Of a stretch of DNA of 64,000 nt, positions 27,725 to 39,381 are shown one piece after another. How positions within the stretch are numbered: position 1 is the first letter of the stretch; every line of letters starts with the position of its first letter. The notes under the pieces are model-generated. The model was given only the letters and a program-made list of their open reading frames with translations, was not told the DNA's origin and searched no databases. Source of the stretch: Verrucomicrobiaceae bacterium (lineage in GTDB: Bacteria > Verrucomicrobiota > Verrucomicrobiia > Verrucomicrobiales > Akkermansiaceae); NCBI GenBank assembly GCA_027486655.1, contig JAIXOR010000009.1, positions 22,471-86,470 on the forward strand, read 5' to 3'. The translations under genes were made by a program, and so were the position numbers.

Positions 27725-28561
27725 TCAGAGACGCGTCTTGCGGCGCATGACGGACTTTTCAAAGGCCGCAATCATCCAGCGCTCTCCTTTTCCATCCGTG
27801 AGCAGGCGGACGTAGTTGGCACGCCGGTCGGTCGGATTGGCGAGCAACACCGGATCCTTGCCGCGCTCCAGAATCTGAAGACCGAGAGCCGTGGCCACCA
27901 GCAGCCTGCCGTCCTTGAGCGGCGTCATGCCATCGAGCAGCCCCTTCCCGTCGGCAGGGGTCTTCGCCTTGAAAGCGGCCACGCCCCGTCCCAAACGGCC
28001 GTCGCCCAGGATCGGAAAGGCACGCACGGTGTCGCCATGGAACTCACCCACCCACAGTTCGCGGCCGTCGTGGCTCAGCGTGATGCCGTTCGGCTGGGGA
28101 AGGTCCGCCACTTTCTCCGCACCCGGAGCGGAAGGGATCACCCGGTGAACCGCGTTGGACGCTCCCCACGTGTAATAGAGGGTGCCCTCCGTCGTGATCG
28201 CCAGATCATTGGCCGGACTGGGCAGGGCGATCCGGGAGCGCGCTCCGGTTTGAAGATCCCACACCAGAATGGCGGGAGCATGCATGCAGGCACCATGCAA
28301 CTTGCCACCGGGGCCGATCGCCAACCCGTTCGCAGCATCGGTCGCTCCATCCATCAACTCGGTTTTCCCGTCCGCCGTAATCCGGAACAACTCGCGCTCG
28401 GGCACATCAGTTAGATAAAGGACACCTCCCGCGGAGGCGATTCCCTCGACAATGCGATGGCCCTCGCTGACGGTTTCCCAGCGGGAGCCCGGCTCGAAAA
28501 CGGCGGACTCATCGGCCAGGGCGGACGAGCCGGCAAGGATGAGGCACAGAAGGCGGCGCAT
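27725..28561 (-). CDS. Exported SMP-30/gluconolactonase-like beta-propeller protein
   Basis: A 278-residue protein with a short signal peptide (MRRLLCLILAGSSALA). Propeller strands typical of SMP-30/LRE-like proteins follow: VEGIASAGGVLYLTDVPERELFRI, GLAIGPGGKLHGACM, LAITTEGTLYYTWG, GITLSHDGRELWVGEF and LLDGMTPLKDGRLLVA. The family includes lactonases acting on sugar acid lactones. Its start lies 1 bp past the stop of an exported aldo/keto reductase, so the two are one transcript. That pairing fits periplasmic sugar oxidation followed by lactone hydrolysis, but this is inference. Confidence 0.85.
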   Translation of the reverse strand: MRRLLCLILAGSSALADESAVFEPGSRWETVSEGHRIVEGIASAGGVLYLTDVPERELFRITADGKTELMDGATDAANGLAIGPGGKLHGACMHAPAILVWDLQTGARSRIALPSPANDLAITTEGTLYYTWGASNAVHRVIPSAPGAEKVADLPQPNGITLSHDGRELWVGEFHGDTVRAFPILGDGRLGRGVAAFKAKTPADGKGLLDGMTPLKDGRLLVATALGLQILERGKDPVLLANPTDRRANYVRLLTDGKGERWMIAAFEKSVMRRKTRL

Positions 28562-28562
28562 C

Positions 28563-29528
28563 TCAAATACGGCGTTTGTAGTACTCCAGATCCGGACCCG
28601 AGATCGGCTTTACAGCGGCGATGAGCTCGTTGCGGCGTTTCTCCTCCATCGGACGGAAGTTTTCGAGAATCGCCGTGTTCTGATCGACCTGCTCGACCGT
28701 CTCACAGCCGCTGAGCATGCAGGAAACCGGCAGCGAATAGACGAATTCATGAAGATTCTTCGGCGTGACGATGGAAGGATCCAGAGCCTTCGCCGGTCCG
28801 AAGACCCTGCCGAAGACCATGGTTTTCATGGCCAGCAGGCCGATGCGGTTCTCGCGCAGCTTCGGCTCGACGTGGGTGAGGAAGGAATCGTAATGGGTGT
28901 CGAAGAGGTTCACCGGCATGAGGCAGGTATCCATGTGGATGCCCTTCTCCCGGCACCAGTCGATGAAGTAACAATGAGCCTCCTGGCTGGTGTGGCCGGT
29001 GAAGCCGATGTAGCGGGCGCGTTTCTTCTCACGCATTTCAAGAAACACCTCCACCACACCGTTTTGGATGCGTTCCTTGACGTCCTCCACGCTCTGCAGC
29101 GAATGGATCTGCCACAGGTCGATGCGGTCGGTGGCCAGGCGGCGCAGCGAGTCCTCGAAGTCCTTGCGCACTCCCTCAGCGGTATTGCGGCTGGATTTGG
29201 TGGTGATGAAGACGTGGTCGCGGTATTTCGGGGTGAGGAACTTCCCGTAAAACGTCTCGGAAAGACCGTTCTGATAGTTCACCGCGTTGTCGAAAAACCG
29301 GACGCCGCGTTCGATGGCGCGCTCGATGAGGGCCTGGGCGGTCTTTTCATCCTTGGCAACGCCCACGTGGTGGCCGCCGAGGCCGAAGGCGGTGACCTTC
29401 TCACCGGTGACACCGAGTTCGCGCTGGGGAAGGATGCGCCCGAGCTTGTCGGTGGCCCCGCGCAGCAAGGCGGGGCTCAGGACGGCGGCGGCGCTGGCGG
29501 CACGGAGGAAATCGCGGCGTGTGCTCAT
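28563..29528 (-). CDS. Tat-exported aldo/keto reductase
   Basis: A 321-residue protein. The start taken is ATG 29528, which opens a twin-arginine signal (STRRDFLRAASAAAVLSPAL). The aldo/keto reductase barrel has FFDNAVNYQNGLSE (Asp and the catalytic Tyr of the D..Y pair), ITTKSSRN (catalytic Lys), DRIDLWQIHSLQ (catalytic His region) and YIGFTGHT. It lacks the four-cysteine iron-sulfur tail that some relatives carry. Export with bound NADP is consistent with the Tat route. It is co-transcribed with the SMP-30-like protein (1-bp gap), so both probably act on the same sugar or sugar derivative. Substrate unknown. Confidence 0.88.
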   Translation of the reverse strand: MSTRRDFLRAASAAAVLSPALLRGATDKLGRILPQRELGVTGEKVTAFGLGGHHVGVAKDEKTAQALIERAIERGVRFFDNAVNYQNGLSETFYGKFLTPKYRDHVFITTKSSRNTAEGVRKDFEDSLRRLATDRIDLWQIHSLQSVEDVKERIQNGVVEVFLEMREKKRARYIGFTGHTSQEAHCYFIDWCREKGIHMDTCLMPVNLFDTHYDSFLTHVEPKLRENRIGLLAMKTMVFGRVFGPAKALDPSIVTPKNLHEFVYSLPVSCMLSGCETVEQVDQNTAILENFRPMEEKRRNELIAAVKPISGPDLEYYKRRI

Positions 29529-29682
29529 GGAGGTGCGGGTGTGGGCCGCATTTCTGAGTTTGCGGCCCTCGCAGAGTCGCCCAGCCATACGCCTGCGTCA
29601 AGCCGCCGCCCCGCTCCACCGTGATCGCGGGCGGCAATGATTGCTTGGCTTGCCGGCTCGGCATGCTATCCCGGAGCCCGCC

Positions 29683-30366
29683 TTGCAGGAAGCTCCCTTC
29701 ATCCATGAGTGCGCCCGGCTCGATCTCGCACCGCCCGGGCTGATGGACCGGCTTTGGGCGGAGGGCTGGAGGCATTTTGGCGCGGATTTCTTCCGCTACA
29801 GCCAGATGACCGACGAAAACGGGAAACTCCTCACCATCCAGCCGCTGAGAATGCGGATCTGCGGGTTCCGGCCTAACAAGCACCAGAGGCGCGTCGTCAC
29901 GCGCAACCGGGATGCGACCATCCACGTGGTCCCGGCACGGGTGGATGCCGTGCGCGAGGAGCTCTTCCTCAAACACCGGTCCCGTTTCACATCCAACATT
30001 CCGGAGATGCTGCGCCAGTTCATGTCCTCGCCCGAGCCGGACCGGATGCCCTGCGAGTGCGTAAGCGTCGAGGTGACCATCGGTGAACGGCTCGTCGCAG
30101 TGAGCTATCTGGACGTGGGGGAAGATGCGGTATCCAGCGTTTACGCCATGTTTGATCCGGACGAATCGCGCCGCGGGCTGGGCACTCTCACCCTGGTCGA
30201 GGAAATCCGGTGGGCGGCGGCCAACGGGAAGACCTGGCTTTATCCCGGCTATGCCACCGGGCAACCAAGCGTCTACGACTACAAGAAATCGTTCAGACCC
30301 CTCGAATACTACGACTGGCGAGGCAACTGGTTGCCGCTGGATCGCGAAACGAAAACCGAACCCTGA
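29683..30366 (+). CDS. Arginyl/leucyl-tRNA-protein transferase-like protein (ATE/Bpt C-terminal fold)
   Basis: A 227-residue protein from TTG 29683, preferred because GGAG lies 6 bp before it; an upstream TTG at 29641 is also possible. The segments RYSQMTDENGKLL, IQPLRMRICGFRPNKHQRRV and MFDPDESRRGLGTLTLVEEI are present. YPGYATGQPSVYDYKKSFRPLEYYDW matches the GNAT-like catalytic half of ATE1/Bpt proteins, which add an amino acid to protein N-termini for N-degron recognition. The N-terminal Cys-rich ATE_N part is reduced or replaced. The gene is single and converges on atpC. Confidence 0.75.
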   Translation: MQEAPFIHECARLDLAPPGLMDRLWAEGWRHFGADFFRYSQMTDENGKLLTIQPLRMRICGFRPNKHQRRVVTRNRDATIHVVPARVDAVREELFLKHRSRFTSNIPEMLRQFMSSPEPDRMPCECVSVEVTIGERLVAVSYLDVGEDAVSSVYAMFDPDESRRGLGTLTLVEEIRWAAANGKTWLYPGYATGQPSVYDYKKSFRPLEYYDWRGNWLPLDRETKTEP

Positions 30367-30408
30367 ACATGCGATGTCAGCGGGGAAATCCGCGGACCTC
30401 CTCGCCGA

Positions 30409-30822
30409 TCAACCCCGGTGCTTGCGCTTGAAGTGGATGGCGGCGGCGGAACGCGAGATGATGCCTTGGAGGTAGGCGACTTCCTCGGCATCCATGCTGT
30501 GATCGACATTCGCCAGCTTTTCCTCGGCGCGCTTGATGGCGGCCTCCGCGGTCTGTTCGTCAATCTCGGCCTCGCCCAGCGCCATGTCGGTGAGAACCAC
30601 CACTTTGGTCTGGGTGACTTCCGCGAATCCGGAACCGACGGCAAGTGTGACCACCTGGCCGTTGTGGAGGTAGCGCAGCTCACCGGGTTTCAGCGCGGTG
30701 ACCAGACCGGCGTGCGCGGGCAGCACGCCGATTTCTCCATCGGCTCCCGGGAGGTAGACGTTGTCGACGGGAGCCGAGAAGACCTTCTTCTCGGGAGTGA
30801 CGATATCAAGATGGAGAGCCAT
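30409..30822 (-). CDS. atpC: ATP synthase F1 epsilon subunit
   Basis: A 137-residue subunit of standard length. MALHLDIVTPEKKVFSAPVD opens the beta-sandwich, with LPGADGEIGVLPAHAGLVTAL and the C-terminal two-helix region (AEEKLANVDHSMDAEEVAYL) after it. It links the rotor to F1 and can inhibit ATP hydrolysis. It is the last gene of atpBEFHAGDC and is separated from atpD by 91 bp holding a palindromic repeat block. Confidence 0.96.
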   Translation of the reverse strand: MALHLDIVTPEKKVFSAPVDNVYLPGADGEIGVLPAHAGLVTALKPGELRYLHNGQVVTLAVGSGFAEVTQTKVVVLTDMALGEAEIDEQTAEAAIKRAEEKLANVDHSMDAEEVAYLQGIISRSAAAIHFKRKHRG

Positions 30823-30834
30823 GGCGGAACGATT

Positions 30835-30906
30835 GTGAATTTTGAATTATGAATTTTGAATGGAATGAAGCTCTTCTGATTCAACATTCATCACTCAAGA
30901 TTCAAC
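30835..30906. repeat. Palindromic phrase-repeat block in the atpD-atpC gap
   Basis: The left arm is built from tandem GAATTTTGAATTAT-like phrases. The right arm (TTCAACATTCATCACTCAAG...) is its imperfect inverse, so the whole gap can fold. It is very AT-rich relative to the flanking genes. The same general design, with other phrases, fills further gaps in this window (32387, 56141, 59283, 60902). Confidence 0.55.
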
Positions 30907-30913
30907 CTTTGAC

Positions 30914-32491
<1,578 letters not shown>

Positions 32492-32496
32492 CATGG

Positions 32497-33390
32497 CTAT
32501 TCCATGGCTTTCATGGCGGTGGTGATTTCGAGAAGCTCGGCGGTGATGGCGCCCTGGCGCAGCTTGTTGTATTCGAGGGTGAGCTCCTTGATGAACTTCT
32601 TGGCGTTGTCCGTGGCGGACTTCATGGCGACCATCCGGGCGGAGTGCTCGGAAGCGCGGGACTCGACGTGGGCCTGGAACACTTCGTAGTTCACATAGAG
32701 CGGCAGGATCGAGGCGAGAACCTCGGAAGGATTCGGCTCGAACGTGAAGTCGCGGGCCGGATCGTTGACGTGTTCCTCGACGGAGAATCCCTTGCCGATG
32801 GATTCGAAGGCCTGCTCCTCGCCCTTGCGGTGGCCTTGGATGGGCAGCAGGGTGACCACCTCGGGCTCCTGACGGAGCGTGTTGACGAAGGAAGTGAAAG
32901 CGATGGAAACCTTGTCGTAGTTGCCCTCCAGAAACTGCTGGGTGACGAACTTGGCGATCGGGCGGGTCTGTGAGAAAGGCACCGGATCCTTGACCGTGAA
33001 ATCCGCGATCACTTTCTTGCCGAGCTTTTCGCACATCGTGCGGAGCTTGCGGCCGACAGTGACGAAATGGGCGTCCGGCGAGGTTTTGGCGCGGACCGCC
33101 TTGGCCAGGTTGGTATTGAGGGGTCCGCAGAGGCCCTTGTCCGTCGAGATCACAAGAACCAACTCGCGACCGCCCTGACGGTGTTCGAGGAGCGGGTGGG
33201 ACTCCTCGGTGAAGTTCCTGCGGATGTCGAAAAGCACCTGGGTCAGGTGGGCGGCATATTCGCGGCCCGCAAGCGCCTGATCCTGGGCCTTCTTCATCTT
33301 CGCCGCGGCGACCAGCTGCATCGCGCGGGTGATCTGCGCGGTGTTTTTGACCGATTTGATGCGGCGGCGGATGTCGCGGAGGTTGGCCAC
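32497..33390 (-). CDS. atpG: ATP synthase F1 gamma subunit
   Basis: A 297-residue central stalk subunit. MANLRDIRRRIKSVKNTAQITRAM is the conserved N-terminal helix, ISTDKGLCGPLNTNLAK follows, and the C-terminal helix has NKLRQGAITAELLEITTAMKAM. The length is normal. Preceded by a 101-bp gap and followed by a 119-bp palindromic gap, it is less tightly packed than in most atp operons. Confidence 0.98.
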   Translation of the reverse strand: MANLRDIRRRIKSVKNTAQITRAMQLVAAAKMKKAQDQALAGREYAAHLTQVLFDIRRNFTEESHPLLEHRQGGRELVLVISTDKGLCGPLNTNLAKAVRAKTSPDAHFVTVGRKLRTMCEKLGKKVIADFTVKDPVPFSQTRPIAKFVTQQFLEGNYDKVSIAFTSFVNTLRQEPEVVTLLPIQGHRKGEEQAFESIGKGFSVEEHVNDPARDFTFEPNPSEVLASILPLYVNYEVFQAHVESRASEHSARMVAMKSATDNAKKFIKELTLEYNKLRQGAITAELLEITTAMKAME

Positions 33391-33491
33391 TGTGTTTGGG
33401 AGATTAGGGGATTAGGTAACTGGGATAACCTGGGAACTGGAACGGAAGATGGCGGCTGGACCGCTCGTCACCCCATTCCGTTTCCAATGTC

Positions 33492-35033
<1,542 letters not shown>

Positions 35034-35086
35034 GGGAGAGGGTTGCTAGGTGTCAGTGTTCGGTTTTCAGCAAAAATTTTCGTGAT

Positions 35087-35479
35087 TCAGAATGCGTTGG
35101 CGAGGCGCTCGAGGCGGCCCTGGACGGAACCGTCGAACACGTCGTTGCCGACGCGGATGCGCAGGCCGCCGATGAGGGAGGGAGTGATCTGATAGTCCAC
35201 CACGAGGTCCGCACCGTACTGGCGGGCAAGACCGGCGACCACGCGCTGGCGGGTGGCTTCATCAAGCTCCACCGAGCTCTCGATGGTGACCTTGCGGCGC
35301 TCGAACTCGAGGCGGGTAAGCTTGTGCAAAGCTCCGAGGATGCCGCGGTAGTCGCGTGGTTTGGACTCCACCAGGCGGCCGATCGCGGCGCGCAGCTTGG
35401 CGTCGTCCAGCTTGCCGCCGGTCTGGCAGAGACCGAAGAGGCGGCGTGCGGTGGCAGCGGCGGTTTTGGAGACTTTCAT
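35087..35479 (-). CDS. atpH: ATP synthase F1 delta subunit (short)
   Basis: A 130-residue protein, clearly shorter than the roughly 175-180 residues usual for bacterial delta/OSCP. The C-terminal part is recognisable: VTIESSVELDEATRQRVVAGL, ADLVVDYQITPSLIGGLRIRVGNDVFDGSVQGRLERL. Only a reduced N-terminal helical bundle precedes it (MKVSKTAAATARRLFGLCQ). The position between atpF and atpA supports the call. The missing N-terminal helices normally bind the alpha N-terminus, so the peripheral stalk contact may be altered. No frameshift is visible that would restore the missing part. Confidence 0.88.
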   Translation of the reverse strand: MKVSKTAAATARRLFGLCQTGGKLDDAKLRAAIGRLVESKPRDYRGILGALHKLTRLEFERRKVTIESSVELDEATRQRVVAGLARQYGADLVVDYQITPSLIGGLRIRVGNDVFDGSVQGRLERLANAF

Positions 35480-35506
35480 GGGAAACTTGGGGAGACGTGC
35501 GGGGGA

Positions 35507-36067
35507 TCAGCCTTCCACCTTGGCGAGCGCTTCCTCGTTGATGCGCTTCTGATCGTCCGCCGTGAGCACCTTGCCGGTGACTTGGGCGGTGGTGGCGGCG
35601 ACCAGTCGGCCGAACTCGCGCTTGAGCTCCGCACTGATCTGGGCGCGCTCGGCCTGGGCGGCTGCCTCGGCCTTGGCGAGGATCTGCTGGGCGTGGGCGA
35701 TGGCCTCCTGGGATTTCTGCTCGGTGAAGGCGTGGGCACCTTCCTTGGCCTCGTTGATGAGGCGGACGGCTTCTTCATTCGCCTTGGCAATGGCCGCAGC
35801 GGTGGTCGCCTCGGAATCGGCGAGCTGCTTCTCGATGCGCTTCAGCTTCTCCTCGCCCTCGGCGATGCGGAGTTTGCGCTGCTCAAGCATCTGCTGAATC
35901 GGCCCGAAGGCGAACTTCTTGAGAAGGAATGCAAAGACGAGGAACCCGACAATCTGGGAGAAGAGCAATTGGCCATGAATGCCGAATTGCTTCTGGAGGT
36001 TTTCAGCCACTTCGGCGAGACCGCCGGATGCGGCGCCGGTTTCTGCGAGAAAGAGGAAGGGTTCCAT
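35507..36067 (-). CDS. atpF: ATP synthase Fo b subunit
   Basis: A 186-residue peripheral stalk subunit starting at ATG 36067 (MEPFLFLAETG). One membrane helix, LLFSQIVGFLVFAFLLKKFAF, lies at about residues 34-55, followed by the conserved FGPIQQMLEQRKLRIAEGEEKL. A long alpha-helical Ala/Glu/Lys-rich coiled coil follows. Only one b-type gene is present, so the stalk is a homodimer. The N-terminal extension before the helix (about 30 residues) is somewhat longer than in E. coli. Confidence 0.94.
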   Translation of the reverse strand: MEPFLFLAETGAASGGLAEVAENLQKQFGIHGQLLFSQIVGFLVFAFLLKKFAFGPIQQMLEQRKLRIAEGEEKLKRIEKQLADSEATTAAAIAKANEEAVRLINEAKEGAHAFTEQKSQEAIAHAQQILAKAEAAAQAERAQISAELKREFGRLVAATTAQVTGKVLTADDQKRINEEALAKVEG

Positions 36068-36176
36068 GGGAATGAGTGGGATCGGGAAAAGAAAAGCTGT
36101 CTGGCTATGGAACGGAAGTATCAATGATTCCCGGAGAAACCGACTCGGCGATCTCTCCGGGAAATCAAAAGCTGAA

Positions 36177-36365
36177 TTACTTGCCGAGGAGGATGGTGAT
36201 GATCAGCGCGCCTTCCGCGAGAGCGGAGATGAGGAGCGATTGAACGAGCACCTTTCCGGAAGCTCCGGGGTTGCGGCCGACAGCTTCACAGGCTTTGAGG
36301 CCGATGAGTCCGAGGGCGACGGTGGCTCCAAGGGCGGCTCCGGCGATGGCGATGTTTCCAGTCAT
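36177..36365 (-). CDS. atpE: ATP synthase Fo c subunit (short)
   Basis: A 62-residue hairpin proteolipid, about 10-20 residues shorter than usual. Helix 1 is IAIAGAALGATVALGLIGLKA and the polar loop is EAVGRNPGA. Helix 2 carries the ion-binding Glu in LISALAEGALIITILL. Only about 11 residues follow that Glu. Helix 1 lacks the Gln and helix 2 lacks the Ser/Thr after Glu that mark sodium-binding rings, so proton coupling is likely. It sits in its normal place between atpB and atpF. Confidence 0.92.
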   Translation of the reverse strand: MTGNIAIAGAALGATVALGLIGLKACEAVGRNPGASGKVLVQSLLISALAEGALIITILLGK

Positions 36366-36441
36366 GGTTTGTTTGATGTTGGTGTTTCAGGGGTTTGGAC
36401 TCCCCCGCAGTCTTTGCCACGGTCCGGAGTCCAAAATCGGG

Positions 36442-37326
36442 TCAGTGGCCGTGGTCGCCCTCCTCGTGGTGGCACATGAGGGACGTGAACACGGCGGTGA
36501 GCAGCGTGAAGACAAGCGCCTGAATCGCGCCGACCATCAGCTCCAGGAAGTAGAACGGCAGAGCCGCTAGCCAACCGAACCACTTGCCGCCCATGAAGAG
36601 CATCAGTTCGAGCAAGCTCTCACCAGCATAGATGTTGCCATAAAGGCGGAACGTCAGGGTGAGGGGGCGGATCATGATGGAAACGATCTCAAGGAAACCG
36701 ACAAGGAAGAAGATCACAATCAGCATCGCCTTCATCAGTCCCTTGCCTTCGCCCTGATAGAGGAAGATGTGGGCGAGAAAACCTCCGGGACCATTGGCCT
36801 TGACGGACCAGTAGAGCCACATGGCGAAGAAAACCAGAGCCAGACCAAGAGTCATGTTGAGGTCGGCATTGGCACCCCGCAGCCAGGGAACCCAGGAATG
36901 ATGATGGCCGCTGGCATCCACCAGATAGTGGCCGACCGTGCCCACCATCGGGAACAGGCCCATCCAGTTGGCACACATGATGAAAATGAAGATCGATCCG
37001 AAGAACCAGAAGGTCTCTTTGGCAAGCTTTTCACCCATGATGGTGGCGAGGAAGTCCTGAAGACCCTCCACGACGGTTTCAAAAAGGTTCTGGAGGCCCG
37101 TCGGTACCAGCGAGATCCGGCGGGTGGCGAGTTGGGCGAAGAAAATGATGACCGCCGCCACCAGCCACATGGCCACCATCGAGTTGGTGATTTTGAAAAA
37201 CCCGAGATCCACCAGAACCGGAGCATTGAACGGCAGCGAGTGGTGTCCGCCATCTCCAGCCGCGAGCGTGGGGGCGAGGCAGGCGAGCCAGGCGGTGAGG
37301 GTGAGGATGATAGGGCGACGAATCAT
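36442..37326 (-). CDS. atpB: ATP synthase Fo a subunit
   Basis: A 294-residue membrane subunit from ATG 37326, which opens a hydrophobic signal-like segment (RRPIILTLTAWLACLAPTLAA). GDGGHHS follows. The essential Arg is in the helix IMIRPLTLTFRLYGNIYAGE. Other family features are VPTGLQNLFETVVEGLQDF, FIFIMCANWMGLFPMVG and the final PFYFLELMVGAIQALVFTLLTAVF. A predicted cleavable N-terminus and a His-rich tail (CHHEEGDHGH) are notable. It is the first gene of the operon; no atpI was found upstream. Confidence 0.95.
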   Translation of the reverse strand: MIRRPIILTLTAWLACLAPTLAAGDGGHHSLPFNAPVLVDLGFFKITNSMVAMWLVAAVIIFFAQLATRRISLVPTGLQNLFETVVEGLQDFLATIMGEKLAKETFWFFGSIFIFIMCANWMGLFPMVGTVGHYLVDASGHHHSWVPWLRGANADLNMTLGLALVFFAMWLYWSVKANGPGGFLAHIFLYQGEGKGLMKAMLIVIFFLVGFLEIVSIMIRPLTLTFRLYGNIYAGESLLELMLFMGGKWFGWLAALPFYFLELMVGAIQALVFTLLTAVFTSLMCHHEEGDHGH

Positions 37327-37454
37327 GCCGTGAAGCCACGCACGAACGGCGGGCGCGGCGGGTTTAGAGACAGGCAGGAATATCGGCAAGTTCTTTTCTT
37401 GAAAATTTCCCCCCACCCGCATACGCGGGGAAAACCGGGGATTCGGCCGGTGAA

Positions 37455-38765
37455 TCAAGCCTTGCGCCGGGTCGCTTCAAGGGCATGGACCGCCTCGTTT
37501 CCGGTCCGGATTCCGGGGCCCTCGGTCCCGGCCACCAGCAGCAGGCGGAAGCCGCATGCAAGGGCCTGATCGATGAGTTCCTCGGCGGGCAGGCAGAGGC
37601 GACCGCCGACCTCCTTGAGCTGAAAATCCACCGGACCGATCCCGTGGAAGCCGCGGTAGACGACTTCCGTGCAGGCGAGGCGGTCGGCGGTTCGGAAGTC
37701 GAAGAGGAAATCGTACGGTTTCCCCTCATGGCCGAGGGCGCGTTGCAGGGCGTGCTGGAGGTCCGCCGCGTGGAGTGGCGGGCGGAGGATCAGCAGCGCG
37801 TCCACCGCCAGGGTCTCGGTTGCAGCGCGGATCCGCACTCCGTCCTTTTTCGCCTCGAGGAAGGCCGGGGAGCCATCGGCATCGCCGAGGTAGAGCGCCG
37901 CGTGGGGCCAGAAGCCGGGGAGAAACCAGTTGCTGAGGGCGTCGTCGTGCCGGGTCACGAACACATCGCCGGCCCGCGCTTCCAGGAGAATCCGCTCGCG
38001 CAAGCCGGCATCCACCCGTTTTCCCGCGCCGCGGGGTTTCAAACCCGGCTGGCGCAGCTCGGCAATCGCTCGGCCGGAAACCTCGAAAAGGCCGCCCATC
38101 GCCTTTTTCCATGCCGATCGGTGGCGGCGGAGGAAAGAGAACCAACGATAGGACGCGTGCCTTTTCAGAGCATCCCTCCGGCGGCTTTCGATGGTTGCTT
38201 CCTCGCTCCGCAGCAGATCCACCAGCGGGGCCAGCGCCGGATCGGCGGCCAGGGCATCGATCCCCTGGCGGTGGCGTCTGTGAAAATCCGCGGCTGCGAG
38301 GAACTTTGCCTGATTCAAGGGGTCTGCAAGCGCCTTGTGGATGGCGTTGAAGGACTTCCTGGGAATGCCCGCACCAGGGTCCGGTTCATCGAGCTTTTTC
38401 CACAGCACCGGATGCCCGCGGGCAAGATCCACCAGAAAGCGGTCCGCACGCAACAGCACGCAGGCGGCGGCAAACGCGGCGGCAAAAACCGGCAGACGAC
38501 CCGCCCACGACACCGCACCACCACCCGCAGCCGCACCGAGGGAGCCGATGCTGCCAAGCAACGCGGCACGCGCCGCGAGGTACTGCGAATATCGTAGTTT
38601 CACCGCCTCCTCCTCATCCGGCAGGAAGTAGGCCCGTGCCGACGCCCGGGTGATCATGTCCAGATCCTCCGCCAGGCCGCCGCGGTCGGGCAGGGCAGAG
38701 GCCACCGCCAGCGTCGCCGCCACGCCCTCGGCAAGCAGGCTTTCCACTTCTCCGTCCGTCATCAA
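37455..38765 (-). CDS. Permuted papain-like (YiiX/YebB-type) enzyme with N-terminal helical region
   Basis: A 436-residue protein. Residues about 1-235 are helical and Arg/Ala-rich with a possible membrane-associated stretch (GSIGSLGAAAGG...VFAAAFAAACVLL). The C-terminal 200 residues match the NlpC/P60-superfamily permuted type: GDVFVTRHDDALSNWFLPGFWPHAALYLG (catalytic His in WPHAAL), then KPYDFLFDFRTADRLACTEVVYRGFHGIG (catalytic Cys in ACTEVV). Such enzymes act on peptidoglycan, lipids or amides. It lies 128 bp upstream of atpB on the same strand, so it could be co-transcribed with the ATP synthase operon, although a hairpin (CCCGC-GTAT-GCGGG) lies in between. Confidence 0.8.
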   Translation of the reverse strand: MMTDGEVESLLAEGVAATLAVASALPDRGGLAEDLDMITRASARAYFLPDEEEAVKLRYSQYLAARAALLGSIGSLGAAAGGGAVSWAGRLPVFAAAFAAACVLLRADRFLVDLARGHPVLWKKLDEPDPGAGIPRKSFNAIHKALADPLNQAKFLAAADFHRRHRQGIDALAADPALAPLVDLLRSEEATIESRRRDALKRHASYRWFSFLRRHRSAWKKAMGGLFEVSGRAIAELRQPGLKPRGAGKRVDAGLRERILLEARAGDVFVTRHDDALSNWFLPGFWPHAALYLGDADGSPAFLEAKKDGVRIRAATETLAVDALLILRPPLHAADLQHALQRALGHEGKPYDFLFDFRTADRLACTEVVYRGFHGIGPVDFQLKEVGGRLCLPAEELIDQALACGFRLLLVAGTEGPGIRTGNEAVHALEATRRKA

Positions 38766-38977
38766 ACACCGTCCTGCACGGTCTCCGCCCTCGCGTCAAT
38801 CCACATGCCGCCGACGCTCGATCTAACAAAAACTAACAAGCCAAAGGTGCCGTTGAATCCGTGGCGGAAGCGCCCCGGGGCCGCGCAAGTCAAGCGCCCG
38901 CTTTGGAATTTTCCCTAGAAAATCAGCGGATTTTCTCTTGCCAACCCCATCCCCCGTCCTCACAAACTCGCGCTGCC

Positions 38978-39253
38978 ATGAATAAAGCTGAACTCATTGA
39001 ATCCATCCAGGCCGCTCTCGGAAAAGACGCCACCAAACGCGCCGCCGACGAAGCCCTCGAAGCCGTTCTCTCCTCGATCGCCAAAGGCGTGAAGAAAGAC
39101 AAGAAAGTCCAGATCATCGGATTTGGAACCTTCGAGGTCAAGAAGCGCGCCGCCCGCACCGGCCGCAATCCGAAGACCGGAGAGTCGATGAAGATCGCCG
39201 CCTCCAAGTCCGTCGGCTTCAAGGCTTCCTCCGCTCTCAAGAGCTCGCTGTAA
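38978..39253 (+). CDS. HU-family DNA-binding protein
   Basis: A 91-residue nucleoid protein from ATG 38978 (MNKAELIESIQAALGKDATKRAADEALEAV). VQIIGFGTFEVKKRAARTGRNPKTGE is the DNA-binding arm with the conserved RNP, and FKASSALKSSL closes the fold. It is a monocistronic gene with a strong terminator. The 213-bp region upstream has no gene and carries two CTAACAA words at 38822-38839. The longer in-frame extension upstream of this ATG is not HU-like and was not used. Confidence 0.96.
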   Translation: MNKAELIESIQAALGKDATKRAADEALEAVLSSIAKGVKKDKKVQIIGFGTFEVKKRAARTGRNPKTGESMKIAASKSVGFKASSALKSSL

Positions 39254-39290
39254 TTTCACCTGGAATCTGATTCCACCGAAACCAAAAACC

Positions 39291-39328
39291 AAAAAGAACC
39301 CCGGCCAGCACGGCCGGGGTTCTTTTTT
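39291..39328 (+). terminator. Strong intrinsic terminator after the HU gene
   Basis: A perfect stem pairs GAACCCCGGCC with GGCCGGGGTTC around AGCAC and is followed by TTTTTT. The flanking A-run on the other side makes it bidirectional, so it may also serve the convergent TM2 gene. Confidence 0.92.
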
Positions 39329-39381
39329 GGGAGTGCCCTCCTTTTTTTTCAAAGGAGCCGCAGGAGGCGGACAAGCGCGCT

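Noticed and set aside
37415..37440. CCCGCATACGCGGGGAAAACC, which resembles a type I-E CRISPR repeat
   Set aside because: Single copy with no spacers and no cas genes; better read as a hairpin in the gap before atpB.
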